A stretch of DNA of 41,635 nt from Clostridia bacterium (GTDB taxonomy: Bacteria > Bacillota > Clostridia > Oscillospirales > Acutalibacteraceae), in NCBI GenBank assembly GCA_024404095.1, contig JAKSQO010000025.1, forward strand, positions 1-41,635, written 5' to 3'. The stretch's first letter is position 1. The number at the start of each line of letters is the position of its first letter. Under the pieces are notes generated by a model. That model saw nothing but the letters and a program-made list of their open reading frames with translations, made no database searches and was not told the origin of the DNA. Shown here in pieces: positions 7,126 through 14,777 of the stretch. Made by a program: the position numbers and the translations under genes.

Positions 7126-8271
7126 ATGGAGAAAATAACAGCCTTTTTTCTGTCGATAGTTCTGGCTTTGAGTCAGTTCTTCGGAACGGCAGGCGACCCC
7201 GATTACGAAAGGATGACAAATTTGAAGGAATCACTTAAAATACTTTTTAATAAAAATGAGGTTGTGGCTCAACAGCATACAGGCTCGGTGAGTGACGAAA
7301 AATGGTCAGCGGACGAGGAGTTCAGCTTTGAGAACACCGCCATTCTGAAAAAAGAAAAGGGTAAGGACTTCAAAATTCTTACGCTTTCGGATATACATTT
7401 TTCAGATTTCGGCTACCGTGCGTTCTTATCTGTGTTCAACGTGAATAAAATAAAGAGGGTAGTCGCTGCAAACCAGCCCGACCTTATCGTTATTCTGGGC
7501 GATATTGTCTGCGGAGATAATTCGGACTACTATTCGATTCAGCGTATTACAGACCTTATGGAGAGCTTCGGTATTCCGTGGGCACCTGTTTTCGGCAATC
7601 ATGATGATGAGTCAAACTGCGACCTTAACTTCCTTGCCGAGGTTATGATGCAGTCACCGCATTGCCTTATGCAGAAGGGTGACCCCGAAATGGGTGTCGG
7701 AAATTATATTGTCAATATCGCCGAGGACGAAAAAATTGTCGAAAGCCTTATCCTTATGGATAGCCATCACAATCAGCCTGACGAAAAGCAGCACGAATGG
7801 TTCAAGTGGGCGACTGACGGAATAAACCGTCTTACCGATAACGGCTCCGAGATTTCAATTTATATGCACATTCCGATTCCCGAGTATCGTTATGCCTATG
7901 ATGAGGCGTGGAATGCCGAAAAGAAAAAGTGGAATGACGGCTACAACGCATACGGCTCACAACACGAAAGCGTTGCCTGCGAGCGTGACGGTGACGGCAA
8001 TCCGATTCAGCGAGGCTTCTTTGACCTTGTCAAGGCAAGCGGAACGTCTAAATACATTTTCTGCGGCCACGACCATATGAACAATTATTCGATTGAATAT
8101 GAGGGTGTAAGACTTACATATACTATGAAGCTCGGTCAGGCGTCGGGATTTCAGATCGGATTTGACGGCGGAACAGTTATAACAGTAGGCTCTCAGGGAA
8201 TTGAACGCATTGTTCATAAAACGCTCAGCTACGGCCCGCTTGTGAAAATAGTTGATATAAAAACGAAATAA
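7126..8271 (+). CDS. Secreted calcineurin-like metallophosphoesterase
   Basis: The 381-residue protein has an N-terminal hydrophobic signal segment (about 6-21, ending FFGTAG) and the full two-metal phosphoesterase motif set: SDIH (Asp89, His91), GDIVCGD (Asp126), GNHDDE (Asn158, His159), MHIP (His248) and CGHDH (His315, His317). All ligands expected in the family are present. It should hydrolyse a phosphoester outside the cytoplasmic membrane. Translation starts at 7126 because GGAGG lies seven bases upstream; nine extra codons upstream would encode the ribosome binding site itself. It is the third gene behind the zinc-ribbon/transporter pair, with a hairpin in between, and the second cassette lacks it. 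A functional link with the transporter is inferred from position only. Confidence 0.88.
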   Translation: MEKITAFFLSIVLALSQFFGTAGDPDYERMTNLKESLKILFNKNEVVAQQHTGSVSDEKWSADEEFSFENTAILKKEKGKDFKILTLSDIHFSDFGYRAFLSVFNVNKIKRVVAANQPDLIVILGDIVCGDNSDYYSIQRITDLMESFGIPWAPVFGNHDDESNCDLNFLAEVMMQSPHCLMQKGDPEMGVGNYIVNIAEDEKIVESLILMDSHHNQPDEKQHEWFKWATDGINRLTDNGSEISIYMHIPIPEYRYAYDEAWNAEKKKWNDGYNAYGSQHESVACERDGDGNPIQRGFFDLVKASGTSKYIFCGHDHMNNYSIEYEGVRLTYTMKLGQASGFQIGFDGGTVITVGSQGIERIVHKTLSYGPLVKIVDIKTK

Positions 8272-8508
8272 ATACTTAAAGTAATCTATTTTAAAAAAAG
8301 TAAAATCCTGATTACAGAACGTATTAAAGCGTTGTTTATAATAAAGACATAAAGCCAAAGGAAAAACAGAAATACTGAAAATTAGTTACAAAAATATAAC
8401 TTGGTTATAACTTTTTAACATCTTTACGCAAAAAAGTGAGAGAAAGATACACGATAATTACTAAAAGTTACAGCGTAATTACAAATTGTTAAAAATGAAA
8501 AAATGCTA
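8272..8508. other. AT-rich intergenic stretch with inverted repeats
   Basis: No gene is seen in this stretch between the phosphoesterase gene and the promoter of the next gene. It holds a palindrome TATAACTTGGTTATA (8395-8409) and several nearby copies of TTACA/TGTTA-like words (8386-8490), which could be binding sites for a regulator of the downstream secreted protein. No terminator for the phosphoesterase gene could be identified with confidence. Confidence 0.35.
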
Positions 8509-8537
8509 TTGACAATATGTTTTTTTTGCATTATTAT
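8509..8537 (+). promoter_or_regulatory. Sigma-A promoter of the LRR protein gene
   Basis: TTGACA (8509-8514) and TATTAT (8532-8537) are 17 bases apart. The transcript would start near 8545 and carry a leader of about 70 bases. Confidence 0.75.
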
Positions 8538-8548
8538 CAACGCGAAGA

Positions 8549-8583
8549 TACGGAACAGGCAAGGCGAAGGAACCTGTTCTGTG
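8549..8583 (+). other. Stem-loop at the 5' end of the LRR mRNA
   Basis: GAACAGG (8553-8559) pairs with CCTGTTC (8573-8579), and flanking bases extend the stem with G-U pairs. It would lie at the very start of the predicted transcript, so an mRNA-stabilising hairpin is a reasonable reading. It matches no riboswitch class I recognise. Confidence 0.4.
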
Positions 8584-8615
8584 TTGAATAATTAAACTGT
8601 AAAGGGGTCTTGAAA

Positions 8616-9437
8616 ATGAAAAAAAATTTCAGAAAAGTAATGTCAGTTTTCCTCGCAATGGCAATCATGCTCTGCACAATGAGCATAATGGCGTCAGCCG
8701 CAACCTTTAAGTTCGTCTATGATAAAATGGGCGACGAAGAAATCGGCGAGTATTATTCGGTATTGATAACAGGCTATGAGGGTACAGCACCGTCAAAACT
8801 TGTAATTCCCGACAAAATCGAAGGTCTGCCCGTTGAAAGCGTTGAACCGATGGCGTTTATGAGCAACACGAATATCCAGGAGGTTGTACTTCCTGAGTCA
8901 CTTCTCTGGGTTGAGGAGTTCGCTTTTGCAAAGTGCTCAAATCTTGCAAAAGTTACAATTCCCGCTTCACTCGGCTATATCGCTGAAAATGCGTTCTACA
9001 ACTGCAAAAAGCTTAAGACTGTTACCTATAACGGTTATCAGAAGAATTACGATTATTTGTATATTGAAGGCGGCAATGACGCATTGTGGAACAATGACTG
9101 GAACTGGACACATTATAATAAGGATTATGATTGCAGCTACCGTGAGTATTCACTCACATATAAAACACAGCAGTACATTACACCCGATTACAATCTCAAA
9201 AGCGGTGAATCAATAATCTGGTGGTCAGATGACGGCTTGAATAATGACGGATCTCTGTATGTTGATGAAGAAGGTTGGTCAGATGCATATAACAGAGGTA
9301 CAACAACAGTATACTATGAGGTTCTTAACAGAAACGGCGACGTTGTTTTCCACGGTGAGGATTGTGTAACGGTAAAGTATAACTTCTTCCAGTGGATTAT
9401 TGAATACATTCTCTTCGGATGGGCATGGGGATTCTGA
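8616..9437 (+). CDS. Secreted BspA-type leucine-rich repeat protein with aromatic C-terminal tail
   Basis: The 273-residue protein starts with a standard signal peptide, with cleavage likely after MASAA near residue 29. Residues of about 50-130 are LRR_5/BspA-type repeats, seen as IPDKIEGLPVESVEPMAF, LPESLLWVEEFAF and IPASLGYIAENAF, each followed by a short CSNL/CKKL-type turn. A Trp/Tyr/Asn/Asp-rich spacer follows, then a beta-sandwich-like segment (SGESIIWWSDDG, TTTVYYEVLNRNG). The last residues, FFQWIIEYILFGWAWGF, form a very aromatic hydrophobic tail that I recall seeing on other secreted proteins of gut Clostridia. The ATG at 8616 follows GGGG by nine bases; a TTG two codons upstream is less likely. 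It is probably surface-exposed, possibly adhesive. It has its own promoter and terminator. Confidence 0.8.
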   Translation: MKKNFRKVMSVFLAMAIMLCTMSIMASAATFKFVYDKMGDEEIGEYYSVLITGYEGTAPSKLVIPDKIEGLPVESVEPMAFMSNTNIQEVVLPESLLWVEEFAFAKCSNLAKVTIPASLGYIAENAFYNCKKLKTVTYNGYQKNYDYLYIEGGNDALWNNDWNWTHYNKDYDCSYREYSLTYKTQQYITPDYNLKSGESIIWWSDDGLNNDGSLYVDEEGWSDAYNRGTTTVYYEVLNRNGDVVFHGEDCVTVKYNFFQWIIEYILFGWAWGF

Positions 9438-9457
9438 TAATTCTATAACAAAAATTA

Positions 9458-9489
9458 ACGCATCGACTTTTTAGTTGATGCGTTTTTTT
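9458..9489. terminator. Intrinsic terminator shared by convergent genes
   Basis: ACGCATCGAC pairs with GTTGATGCGT (one G-U), followed by seven T on the plus strand. The minus strand has AATTTTTG after the stem, so it can also end the glyA transcript. Confidence 0.85.
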
Positions 9490-9500
9490 AGTGATTCAGA

Positions 9501-10742
9501 TCAATAGACAGGATGTTTTTCACACAATGCAATTACTTCGTTTGTAATTGCTTCCTTCTGATTTTCAAAGTCCGTTGCCACGGCTTTAATCCACTTGGAA
9601 ATCATAATCATTTCCTGCTCCTTGAAGCCTCTTGTTGTAACGGCAGGTGTACCTATACGGATTCCGCTTGTAACAAAAGGTCTTTCGGGGTCGTTGGGAA
9701 TTGCGTTCTTGTTCACGGTAATATGAACCTCGTCAAGACGCTTCTCCATTTCCTTGCCTGTAATTTCAAACGGTCGAAGGTCAATAAGCATAAGGTGATT
9801 GTCCGTTCCGCCCGAAACAACACGGAAGCCCTCTTCGGCAAGAGCTTCACTGAGAACCTTTGCGTTTCTGACAACCTGTTTCTGATATTCTTTGAACTCA
9901 TCTGTCAGAGCTTCTCCGAGTGCTACTGCCTTTGCTGCAATGATATGCATGAGCGGACCGCCCTGAGTGCCGGGGAAAATAGCCTTGTTGATTTTCTGCG
10001 CAATTTCTTCATCGTTGCACAGAATCAGACCGCCTCTCGGACCTCGAAGAGTTTTGTGCGTAGTAGTTGTGACAACATCGGCATAGGGAACGGGGCTCGG
10101 GTGAAGTCCTGCCGCAACAAGACCTGCGATGTGAGCCATATCAACCATGTAATACGCTCCGACCTCTTTTGCGATTTTACCGATAGCCTCAAAATCAATT
10201 GTTCTTGAATATGCGCTTGCACCTGCGATAATAAGCTTCGGTTTACATTCAAGCGCGATTCTGCGGATTTCATCATAATCAAGCATCTCAGTTTCATCCG
10301 ACACGCTGTAAGGAACAATGTTGAAATACTTACCCGAGATATTAACGGGAGAACCGTGTGAGAGATGACCGCCGTGAGCAAGGTTAAGTCCCATAACCGT
10401 GTCGCCTGTTTCAAGAAGAGCAAAAAATGCTGCGAGGTTTGCGGAAGCGCCGCTGTGAGGCTGGACATTTGCATAACCTGCGCCGAAAAGCTTCTTCGCA
10501 CGCTCAATGGCAAGGTTTTCAACTATATCAACATACTGACAGCCGCCGTAATATCTTTTTCCGGGAAAACCCTCTGCGTATTTGTTGGTCAGAACCGAGC
10601 CTGCGGCAAGAAGCACCGCCTTTGAAACAATATTTTCCGAAGCAATAAGCTCAATGTTGTGCTGCTGTCTGTTCAGTTCAAGATTGCAGGCGTTAAAAAC
10701 CTCATTATCGTAATTGTTCAGTTCATTAAAAAAATCTAACAT
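9501..10742 (-). CDS. glyA: Serine hydroxymethyltransferase
   Basis: The 413-residue PLP enzyme interconverts serine plus tetrahydrofolate with glycine plus methylene-tetrahydrofolate. Family motifs are intact: [10 protein letters not shown] (31-40), [13 protein letters not shown] (55-67), HSGASAN (96-102), [13 protein letters not shown] (200-212), and the PLP lysine Lys230 in [14 protein letters not shown]. Translation starts at the ATG at 10742 behind GAGGGAG; the longer upstream reading would run back into the purH gene. It is the last gene of the purO-purH-glyA unit. The grouping fits, because it supplies the one-carbon units that AICAR transformylase uses, and all three would answer to the ZTP riboswitch. 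Confidence 0.96.
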   Translation of the reverse strand: MLDFFNELNNYDNEVFNACNLELNRQQHNIELIASENIVSKAVLLAAGSVLTNKYAEGFPGKRYYGGCQYVDIVENLAIERAKKLFGAGYANVQPHSGASANLAAFFALLETGDTVMGLNLAHGGHLSHGSPVNISGKYFNIVPYSVSDETEMLDYDEIRRIALECKPKLIIAGASAYSRTIDFEAIGKIAKEVGAYYMVDMAHIAGLVAAGLHPSPVPYADVVTTTTHKTLRGPRGGLILCNDEEIAQKINKAIFPGTQGGPLMHIIAAKAVALGEALTDEFKEYQKQVVRNAKVLSEALAEEGFRVVSGGTDNHLMLIDLRPFEITGKEMEKRLDEVHITVNKNAIPNDPERPFVTSGIRIGTPAVTTRGFKEQEMIMISKWIKAVATDFENQKEAITNEVIALCEKHPVY

Positions 10743-10765
10743 ATAATCTCCCTCTTCAAAAATGA

Positions 10766-11950
10766 TTAGTGGTGGAAAAGTCTCATTCCCGTGAATGCCA
10801 TTGCCATGCCGTACTTGTCGGCACATTCAATTACAAGGTCGTCACGGATTGAACCGCCCGGCTCGGCGATGTACCTGACACCGCTTTTCTTTGCGCGCTC
10901 AATGTTGTCGCTGAACGGGAAGAATGCGTCCGAACCGAGAGCAACATTGTCAACCCCTGCAAGATATGCGTCCATCTCTTCTCTTGTGAACGGCTCGGGC
11001 TGAACTGTGAAATACTTCTGCCAGTTGCCGTCAGCGCAGACATCCTCCTCGTTCTTGTTGATATATCCGTCAATAACATTGTCGCGGTCGGGTCTGCCGA
11101 TTGTATCCTTAAACGGAAGATTAAGAACCTTTTCGTGCTGACGGAGGAACCATGTATCAGCCTTTGTACCTGCAAGTCGAGTGCAATGGATTCTTGACTG
11201 CTGACCTGCGCCGACACCGATAGCCTGACCGTCAACAGCATAGCATACGGAGTTAGACTGTGTATATTTAAGTGTGATAAGTGCGATTATAAGGTCACGT
11301 ACTGCGCTTTCGGGAAGCTCCCTGTTCTGTGTAACAACATTTGAGAGAAGCTCACGGTTGATTTCAAAATTGTTGCGTCCCTGCTGGAAGGTGATACCGT
11401 AAACCTGCTTGCGCTCGATTTCGGCAGGAACATACTCGGGGTCAATCCTAACAATATTGTAACCGCCCTTGCGCTTTGATTTGAGAATTTCAAGTGCTTC
11501 GGGCTCATAGCCGGGAGCGATAATGCCGTCGGAAACCTCACGCTTAATCATAAGAGCCGTTGTAACGTCGCAAATGTCAGAAAGAGCTACCCAGTCACCG
11601 AATGAGCACATACGGTCTGTGCCTCGTGCTCTTGCGTAAGCGCAGGCAAGGGGAGAGTCGTCAAGACCCTCAATATCGTCAACAAAGCAAGCCTTTTTCA
11701 ACGTGTCGGAAAGAGGGACACCAACGGCCGCCGATGTGGGGCTTACGTGCTTGAAGGATGTAACAGCGGGAAGCCCGAGAGCCGTTTTAAGCTCCTTTAC
11801 GAGCTGATAGGAGTTAAATGCGTCAAGAAAGTTGATGTAACCCGGTTTGCCGTTGAGGATTTCAATCGGAAGCTCGCTTCCGTCCTCCATAAAAATTTTT
11901 GACGGCTTCTGATTGGGGTTGCAGCCGTATTTGAGTTCAAATTCTTTCAT
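10766..11950 (-). CDS. purH: Stand-alone AICAR transformylase (PurH formyltransferase domain only)
   Basis: The 394-residue protein carries out 10-formyl-THF-dependent formylation of AICAR to FAICAR, the penultimate step of IMP synthesis. Usual bacterial PurH is about 510-530 residues, with an N-terminal MGS-like IMP cyclohydrolase domain. That domain is missing here, and the protein starts directly in the transformylase part ([15 protein letters not shown]). Recognisable blocks are [41 protein letters not shown] and the end, [22 protein letters not shown]. The missing activity is supplied by the purO gene 15 bases upstream. GGAGG precedes the ATG at 11950. Confidence 0.93.
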   Translation of the reverse strand: MKEFELKYGCNPNQKPSKIFMEDGSELPIEILNGKPGYINFLDAFNSYQLVKELKTALGLPAVTSFKHVSPTSAAVGVPLSDTLKKACFVDDIEGLDDSPLACAYARARGTDRMCSFGDWVALSDICDVTTALMIKREVSDGIIAPGYEPEALEILKSKRKGGYNIVRIDPEYVPAEIERKQVYGITFQQGRNNFEINRELLSNVVTQNRELPESAVRDLIIALITLKYTQSNSVCYAVDGQAIGVGAGQQSRIHCTRLAGTKADTWFLRQHEKVLNLPFKDTIGRPDRDNVIDGYINKNEEDVCADGNWQKYFTVQPEPFTREEMDAYLAGVDNVALGSDAFFPFSDNIERAKKSGVRYIAEPGGSIRDDLVIECADKYGMAMAFTGMRLFHH

Positions 11951-11965
11951 TTTAATTTCCTCCGA

Positions 11966-12685
11966 TTATTTGTTCTTGTTGATAAGTCTGTTGTCCTCTG
12001 CGCCTGTTTCGAGGTCTGTGTAGCGGACATAAAGTGAAATCCTGTTGTCCTTGTCAAGAGCGTTCCAGAGCTTGTCGGTGAACTCGTCAATATCGCTGCT
12101 GATTTCAACTCTCTCGGGTTCACCCTGGAATGTCGGAATCGGATTGCCGTCGCATACATATGTGTGAATGAAGTGACCGAGACCTGCCTTTGAGGGATAC
12201 ATAAAGAGGTATCTTGCGCAGTCAGAACCCTCAGCGTCAAGGCTCTTGAGAATGCTCATTTCATAAGTGAAGTCACCGTTCTCAAACTTAAGAATACCGC
12301 TGATTCTCGGCGTGAAGTTGGGAGCGTCAGGCTCAAATTCACGTGTCTTGAGCGCACCGTTAAAGCACTTGCCCTTTTCAAGAAATTTGCAGATTGTATC
12401 TGTCTGGTCACCGTTTGTAACGATGAGCTTATTTTCAAACTTTCTGATTGCGGTATAGATAATAAGGTTCGGATCCTCAACCTTTGAAGCGTCAAAAGAC
12501 TCTGTGCAGACGTCACCGTTCTTCTCTGTGAAAATGCGGTTGCGGCTGTTTTCACTTCTGCCCATAATAAAGTAAGCAGAAACAGCCTTTTTACCGTCTG
12601 CGCTCTTGCCGATTACAATACCTCTGCCGACATATGAGTTGCCCTCAATAAGCTCGGCGATATCATTTACTTTATATATATTCAT
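11966..12685 (-). CDS. purO: PurO-type IMP cyclohydrolase
   Basis: The 239-residue protein resembles the archaeal-type IMP cyclohydrolase (PurO), which closes FAICAR to IMP and is unrelated to the PurH N-terminal domain. Signs are the start EGNSYVGRGIVIGKSADGK, YFIMGRSENSRNRIF, the YTAIRKF block, and FTPRISGILKF with YLFMYPSKAGLGHFIHTY in the C-terminal half. Its position directly before a PurH that lacks its cyclohydrolase domain strongly supports the call. The ATG at 12685 is chosen because AAAGGAT lies seven bases upstream; an extra 16 upstream codons have no ribosome binding site. It is the first gene of the riboswitch-controlled unit. Confidence 0.9.
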   Translation of the reverse strand: MNIYKVNDIAELIEGNSYVGRGIVIGKSADGKKAVSAYFIMGRSENSRNRIFTEKNGDVCTESFDASKVEDPNLIIYTAIRKFENKLIVTNGDQTDTICKFLEKGKCFNGALKTREFEPDAPNFTPRISGILKFENGDFTYEMSILKSLDAEGSDCARYLFMYPSKAGLGHFIHTYVCDGNPIPTFQGEPERVEISSDIDEFTDKLWNALDKDNRISLYVRYTDLETGAEDNRLINKNK

Positions 12686-12733
12686 ATTGGTTATCCTTTC
12701 GTTTTTATATATTTTTTGCGTATAAGAAAACAC

Positions 12734-12772
12734 AAAAAGGGCGCAGTTATCATATTGTAGATAACTGCGCCC
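12734..12772 (-). terminator. Riboswitch-controlled terminator ahead of purO
   Basis: On the minus strand a perfect 13-bp stem (GGGCGCAGTTATC with GATAACTGCGCCC) is followed by TTTTTGTGTTTT. It lies between the promoter and purO. Its 5' arm begins with GGGC, which is also the conserved 3' edge of the aptamer (CTGGGC), so aptamer folding and terminator formation exclude each other. Confidence 0.9.
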
Positions 12773-12842
12773 AGACGGTCGGCTTGTGTCATACTTTCTG
12801 TTTCCCTGTGGTGCTCCACGTTTCCGTCAGTCGCAGAAAGCA
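12771..12842 (-). promoter_or_regulatory. ZTP (pfl motif) riboswitch aptamer
   Basis: Read on the minus strand, the leader contains the pfl-motif elements in order. P1 is CTTTCTG (12834-12840) paired with CAGAAAG (12794-12800). Inside it are CTGACGG and the hairpin GTGG-AGCA-CCAC (12808-12819), then GGGAAAC. Downstream is GCCGACCGTCTGGGC, whose CCGTC (12774-12778) can form the pseudoknot with GACGG (12824-12828). ZTP/ZMP accumulates when 10-formyl-THF is short. ZTP binding is known to turn on one-carbon and purine genes, exactly the purO-purH-glyA set found here. The identification is by eye from consensus and structure. Confidence 0.85.
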
Positions 12843-12858
12843 GTTTTAATTTGTCCTT

Positions 12859-12887
12859 ATCTTAACACATTTTATATTTTGTGTCAA
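12859..12887 (-). promoter_or_regulatory. Promoter of the purO-purH-glyA transcript
   Basis: On the minus strand TTGACA (12882-12887) and TAAGAT (12859-12864) are exactly 17 bases apart. The predicted start is near 12852, just before the riboswitch P1 arm. Confidence 0.8.
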
Positions 12888-12976
12888 CAAAGCAAGTGGG
12901 GAATTGCATGTAGATTATTGAGCGTGAATGTCAAGCGCTTTTGTAACATCTCACATACTGTATTTGAAGCTGTTGT

Positions 12977-13984
12977 TTATATCTGCCAGAAACCGATTTT
13001 TTTCATAGCCTTGTTGAGCGTCTTGCCTGCAAGATAGCTTGCTTTCTGAGCACCCTCAGCAGCACATTTTTCAAGGAATTTCTTATCTCCGATAATCTCG
13101 TTATATCTGTCCTGAACAGGCTTCAGCTCAGCAATAACGCTCTCGGCAACAGCTTTCTTGAAATCGCCGTAGCCCTTGCCGTCAAATTCCTTTTCGATTG
13201 CGTCAAAGTCAAGGCCTGTGCAGCAGGAGTAAATACCCATAAGGTTGTTGATTCCGTCCTTGCCGTCGGCATATCTTACAACAGCCTCGGAGTCGGTAAC
13301 GGCTGACTTGAACTTCTTCATAATCTCGTCGGGTGTGTCAAGAACGGATACGGATGCCTTGGGGTTGGGGTCTGACTTTGACATCTTCTTTGTCGGATCC
13401 TGAAGTGACATAACTCTTGCGCCGGTCTTGCCGATGTACGGCTCCGGAACGGTGAATGTCGGAGAATATGCGCCGTTAAAACGCTCTGCGATATCACGTG
13501 CAATCTCGAGATGCTGCTTCTGGTCAGCACCGACAGGAACAAAGTCAGTCTGATAAAGAAGAATATCAGCCGCCATAAGGGTGGGGTAGGAGAAAAGTCC
13601 GACATTTACATTGTCAGCGTGTTTAAGCGATTTCTCCTTGAACTGCGTCATTCTTGCCGCCTCACCGAACTGAGTGTAGCAGTTGAGAAGCCATGCCATC
13701 TGGCTGTGAGCGGGAACGTGAGACTGAACAAAAATAACGCTCTCCTCGGGGTCAAGACCGATAGCAAGCAGAAGTGCGTACATTTCAAGTGACTGTCTGC
13801 GAAGCTTTGCAGGCTCCTGGCGTACTGTGATTGCGTGAAGGTCGGCAACTGCGAAAAGGCAGTCGTTGTCGCTTGACATTGCCGCCCAGTTTTTAAGTGC
13901 GCCGAGGTAGTTTCCGAGTGTCGGAACCGATGTCGGCTGTATCATACTGAGTACACGAGACTTTTTCTCAGGTGTGTTTTCCAT
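12977..13984 (-). CDS. trpS: Tryptophanyl-tRNA synthetase
   Basis: The 335-residue class I aminoacyl-tRNA synthetase charges tRNA-Trp. The ATP-binding HIGH-equivalent is PTSVPTLGNYLG near the N-terminus, and the KMSKS loop reads KKMSKSDPNPK. Other family blocks are FAVADLHAIT, FSYPTLMAADILLYQ and VPVGADQKQHLE. The length fits the bacterial family. The ATG at 13984 has GGAGG eight bases upstream. The leader is only about 30 bases, so there is no room for a T-box. No clear terminator follows before the purO promoter, so some read-through toward the riboswitch is possible. Confidence 0.95.
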   Translation of the reverse strand: MENTPEKKSRVLSMIQPTSVPTLGNYLGALKNWAAMSSDNDCLFAVADLHAITVRQEPAKLRRQSLEMYALLLAIGLDPEESVIFVQSHVPAHSQMAWLLNCYTQFGEAARMTQFKEKSLKHADNVNVGLFSYPTLMAADILLYQTDFVPVGADQKQHLEIARDIAERFNGAYSPTFTVPEPYIGKTGARVMSLQDPTKKMSKSDPNPKASVSVLDTPDEIMKKFKSAVTDSEAVVRYADGKDGINNLMGIYSCCTGLDFDAIEKEFDGKGYGDFKKAVAESVIAELKPVQDRYNEIIGDKKFLEKCAAEGAQKASYLAGKTLNKAMKKIGFWQI

Positions 13985-14023
13985 TTTAATATCCTCCAAA
14001 AGGTAATCTTTGTAACAAAAATC

Positions 14024-14052
14024 ATTATAACACAAGATAATATGATTGTAAA
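14024..14052 (-). promoter_or_regulatory. trpS promoter
   Basis: On the minus strand TTTACA (14047-14052) and TATAAT (14024-14029) have a 17-base spacer. Its -35 overlaps the -35 of the divergent operon promoter. Confidence 0.7.
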
Positions 14053-14074
14053 TCAAAAAGTTTTGTGATAAAAT
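14046..14074 (+). promoter_or_regulatory. Promoter candidate of the HAD-to-isomerase operon
   Basis: TTGTAA (14046-14051) and TAAAAT (14069-14074) are 17 bases apart, 23 bases upstream of the first gene. The -35 box overlaps that of trpS on the other strand, so RNA polymerase could not occupy both at once. Confidence 0.55.
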
Positions 14075-14097
14075 AAATTTATTATGGGGGTGTTTTT

Positions 14098-14757
14098 GTG
14101 ACAGGTTTCGATTCAGTAATTTTCGACTTTGACGGCACGGTTGCCGACACAGGCGAGGGCGTATTTGAATGTATACGCTATGCCATTGATAAAGAGGGAC
14201 TTCCTCAGCCGCCCGACAGCTATATGAAAAAGTTTGTCGGTCCTCCGTTCAAGAGGAGCTTTCCCGAGTGCTTCCCCGGTATTGACGATGCGTGCGTTGA
14301 CCGTCTTATAGCTTTTTACAGAGAAAAATACTCAGTCAGCGGAATCTATAAATTCCGTCTTTATGACGGTATGGAGGAGCTTCTGACATTTTTGAAGGAG
14401 AACGGAATAAAAACAGGTATCGCAAGCTCCAAGCCTGAGATTTTTATAAATCAGCTCCTTGATAAGTGCGGACTGCGTAAATACTTCGATGTGCCTGTCG
14501 GTGCAAAGAGTGAGGACGCTCACCCCGACAAGGCGGAAATTGTTGCCGAGGCAAAGGAAAGACTTGCAAAGCTCGGATGCACAAAACCGCTTATGGTAGG
14601 CGACAGAAAGTTTGATATATTGGGCGCAAAGGCAGAAAACGTGCCGTGTGCCGCTGTCCTTTTCGGTTACGGAAGCCGTGAGGAATTTGAGGAGTTCGGA
14701 GCGGATTATATTGTTGCTGACTGCGAAGAGCTGAAGAAAATAATTGTCGGCGCTTGA
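14098..14757 (+). CDS. HAD-family phosphatase (phosphoglycolate phosphatase-like)
   Basis: The 219-residue protein has the HAD motifs. Motif I is FDFDGTVADT, with nucleophile Asp10 and Asp12. Motif II is GIASSKP, a Lys follows in the PDKAEIV region, and motif IV is MVGDRKFDILGAK. The small alpha-helical cap (YMKKFVGPPFKRSFPE, then the EKYSVSG region) resembles Gph/PGP-like enzymes. It dephosphorylates some small phosphorylated metabolite, and the substrate cannot be read from sequence. It starts with GTG at 14098 behind GGGGGTG. It opens an operon: the next gene starts 20 bases after its stop, and all six genes through 20337 are tightly spaced on the same strand. Confidence 0.85.
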   Translation: MTGFDSVIFDFDGTVADTGEGVFECIRYAIDKEGLPQPPDSYMKKFVGPPFKRSFPECFPGIDDACVDRLIAFYREKYSVSGIYKFRLYDGMEELLTFLKENGIKTGIASSKPEIFINQLLDKCGLRKYFDVPVGAKSEDAHPDKAEIVAEAKERLAKLGCTKPLMVGDRKFDILGAKAENVPCAAVLFGYGSREEFEEFGADYIVADCEELKKIIVGA

Positions 14758-14777
14758 ATAAAGTGAGGGATAGTGTT

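Noticed and set aside
8545..8615. Riboswitch upstream of the LRR gene
   Set aside because: The leader has one simple stem-loop and lacks conserved motifs of c-di-GMP, SAM, TPP, FMN or other classes I can recognise.
9513..10208. Open frame of 231 codons antisense to glyA
   Set aside because: It is a shadow of a strongly conserved gene; Cys/Asn/Phe-rich nonsense composition and no start signals.
10025..10522. Shifted minus-strand frame inside glyA
   Set aside because: It lies in the alternate frame of a complete SHMT and is low-complexity (Leu/Ser/Arg-rich).
12898..12976. Terminator after trpS
   Set aside because: Only a four-base AGCG/CGCT pairing can be drawn and there is no T-run, so I do not call it.
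13985..14045. T-box leader for trpS
   Set aside because: Only about 30 bases separate the predicted transcription start from the ATG; no specifier stem, T-box sequence or terminator is present.
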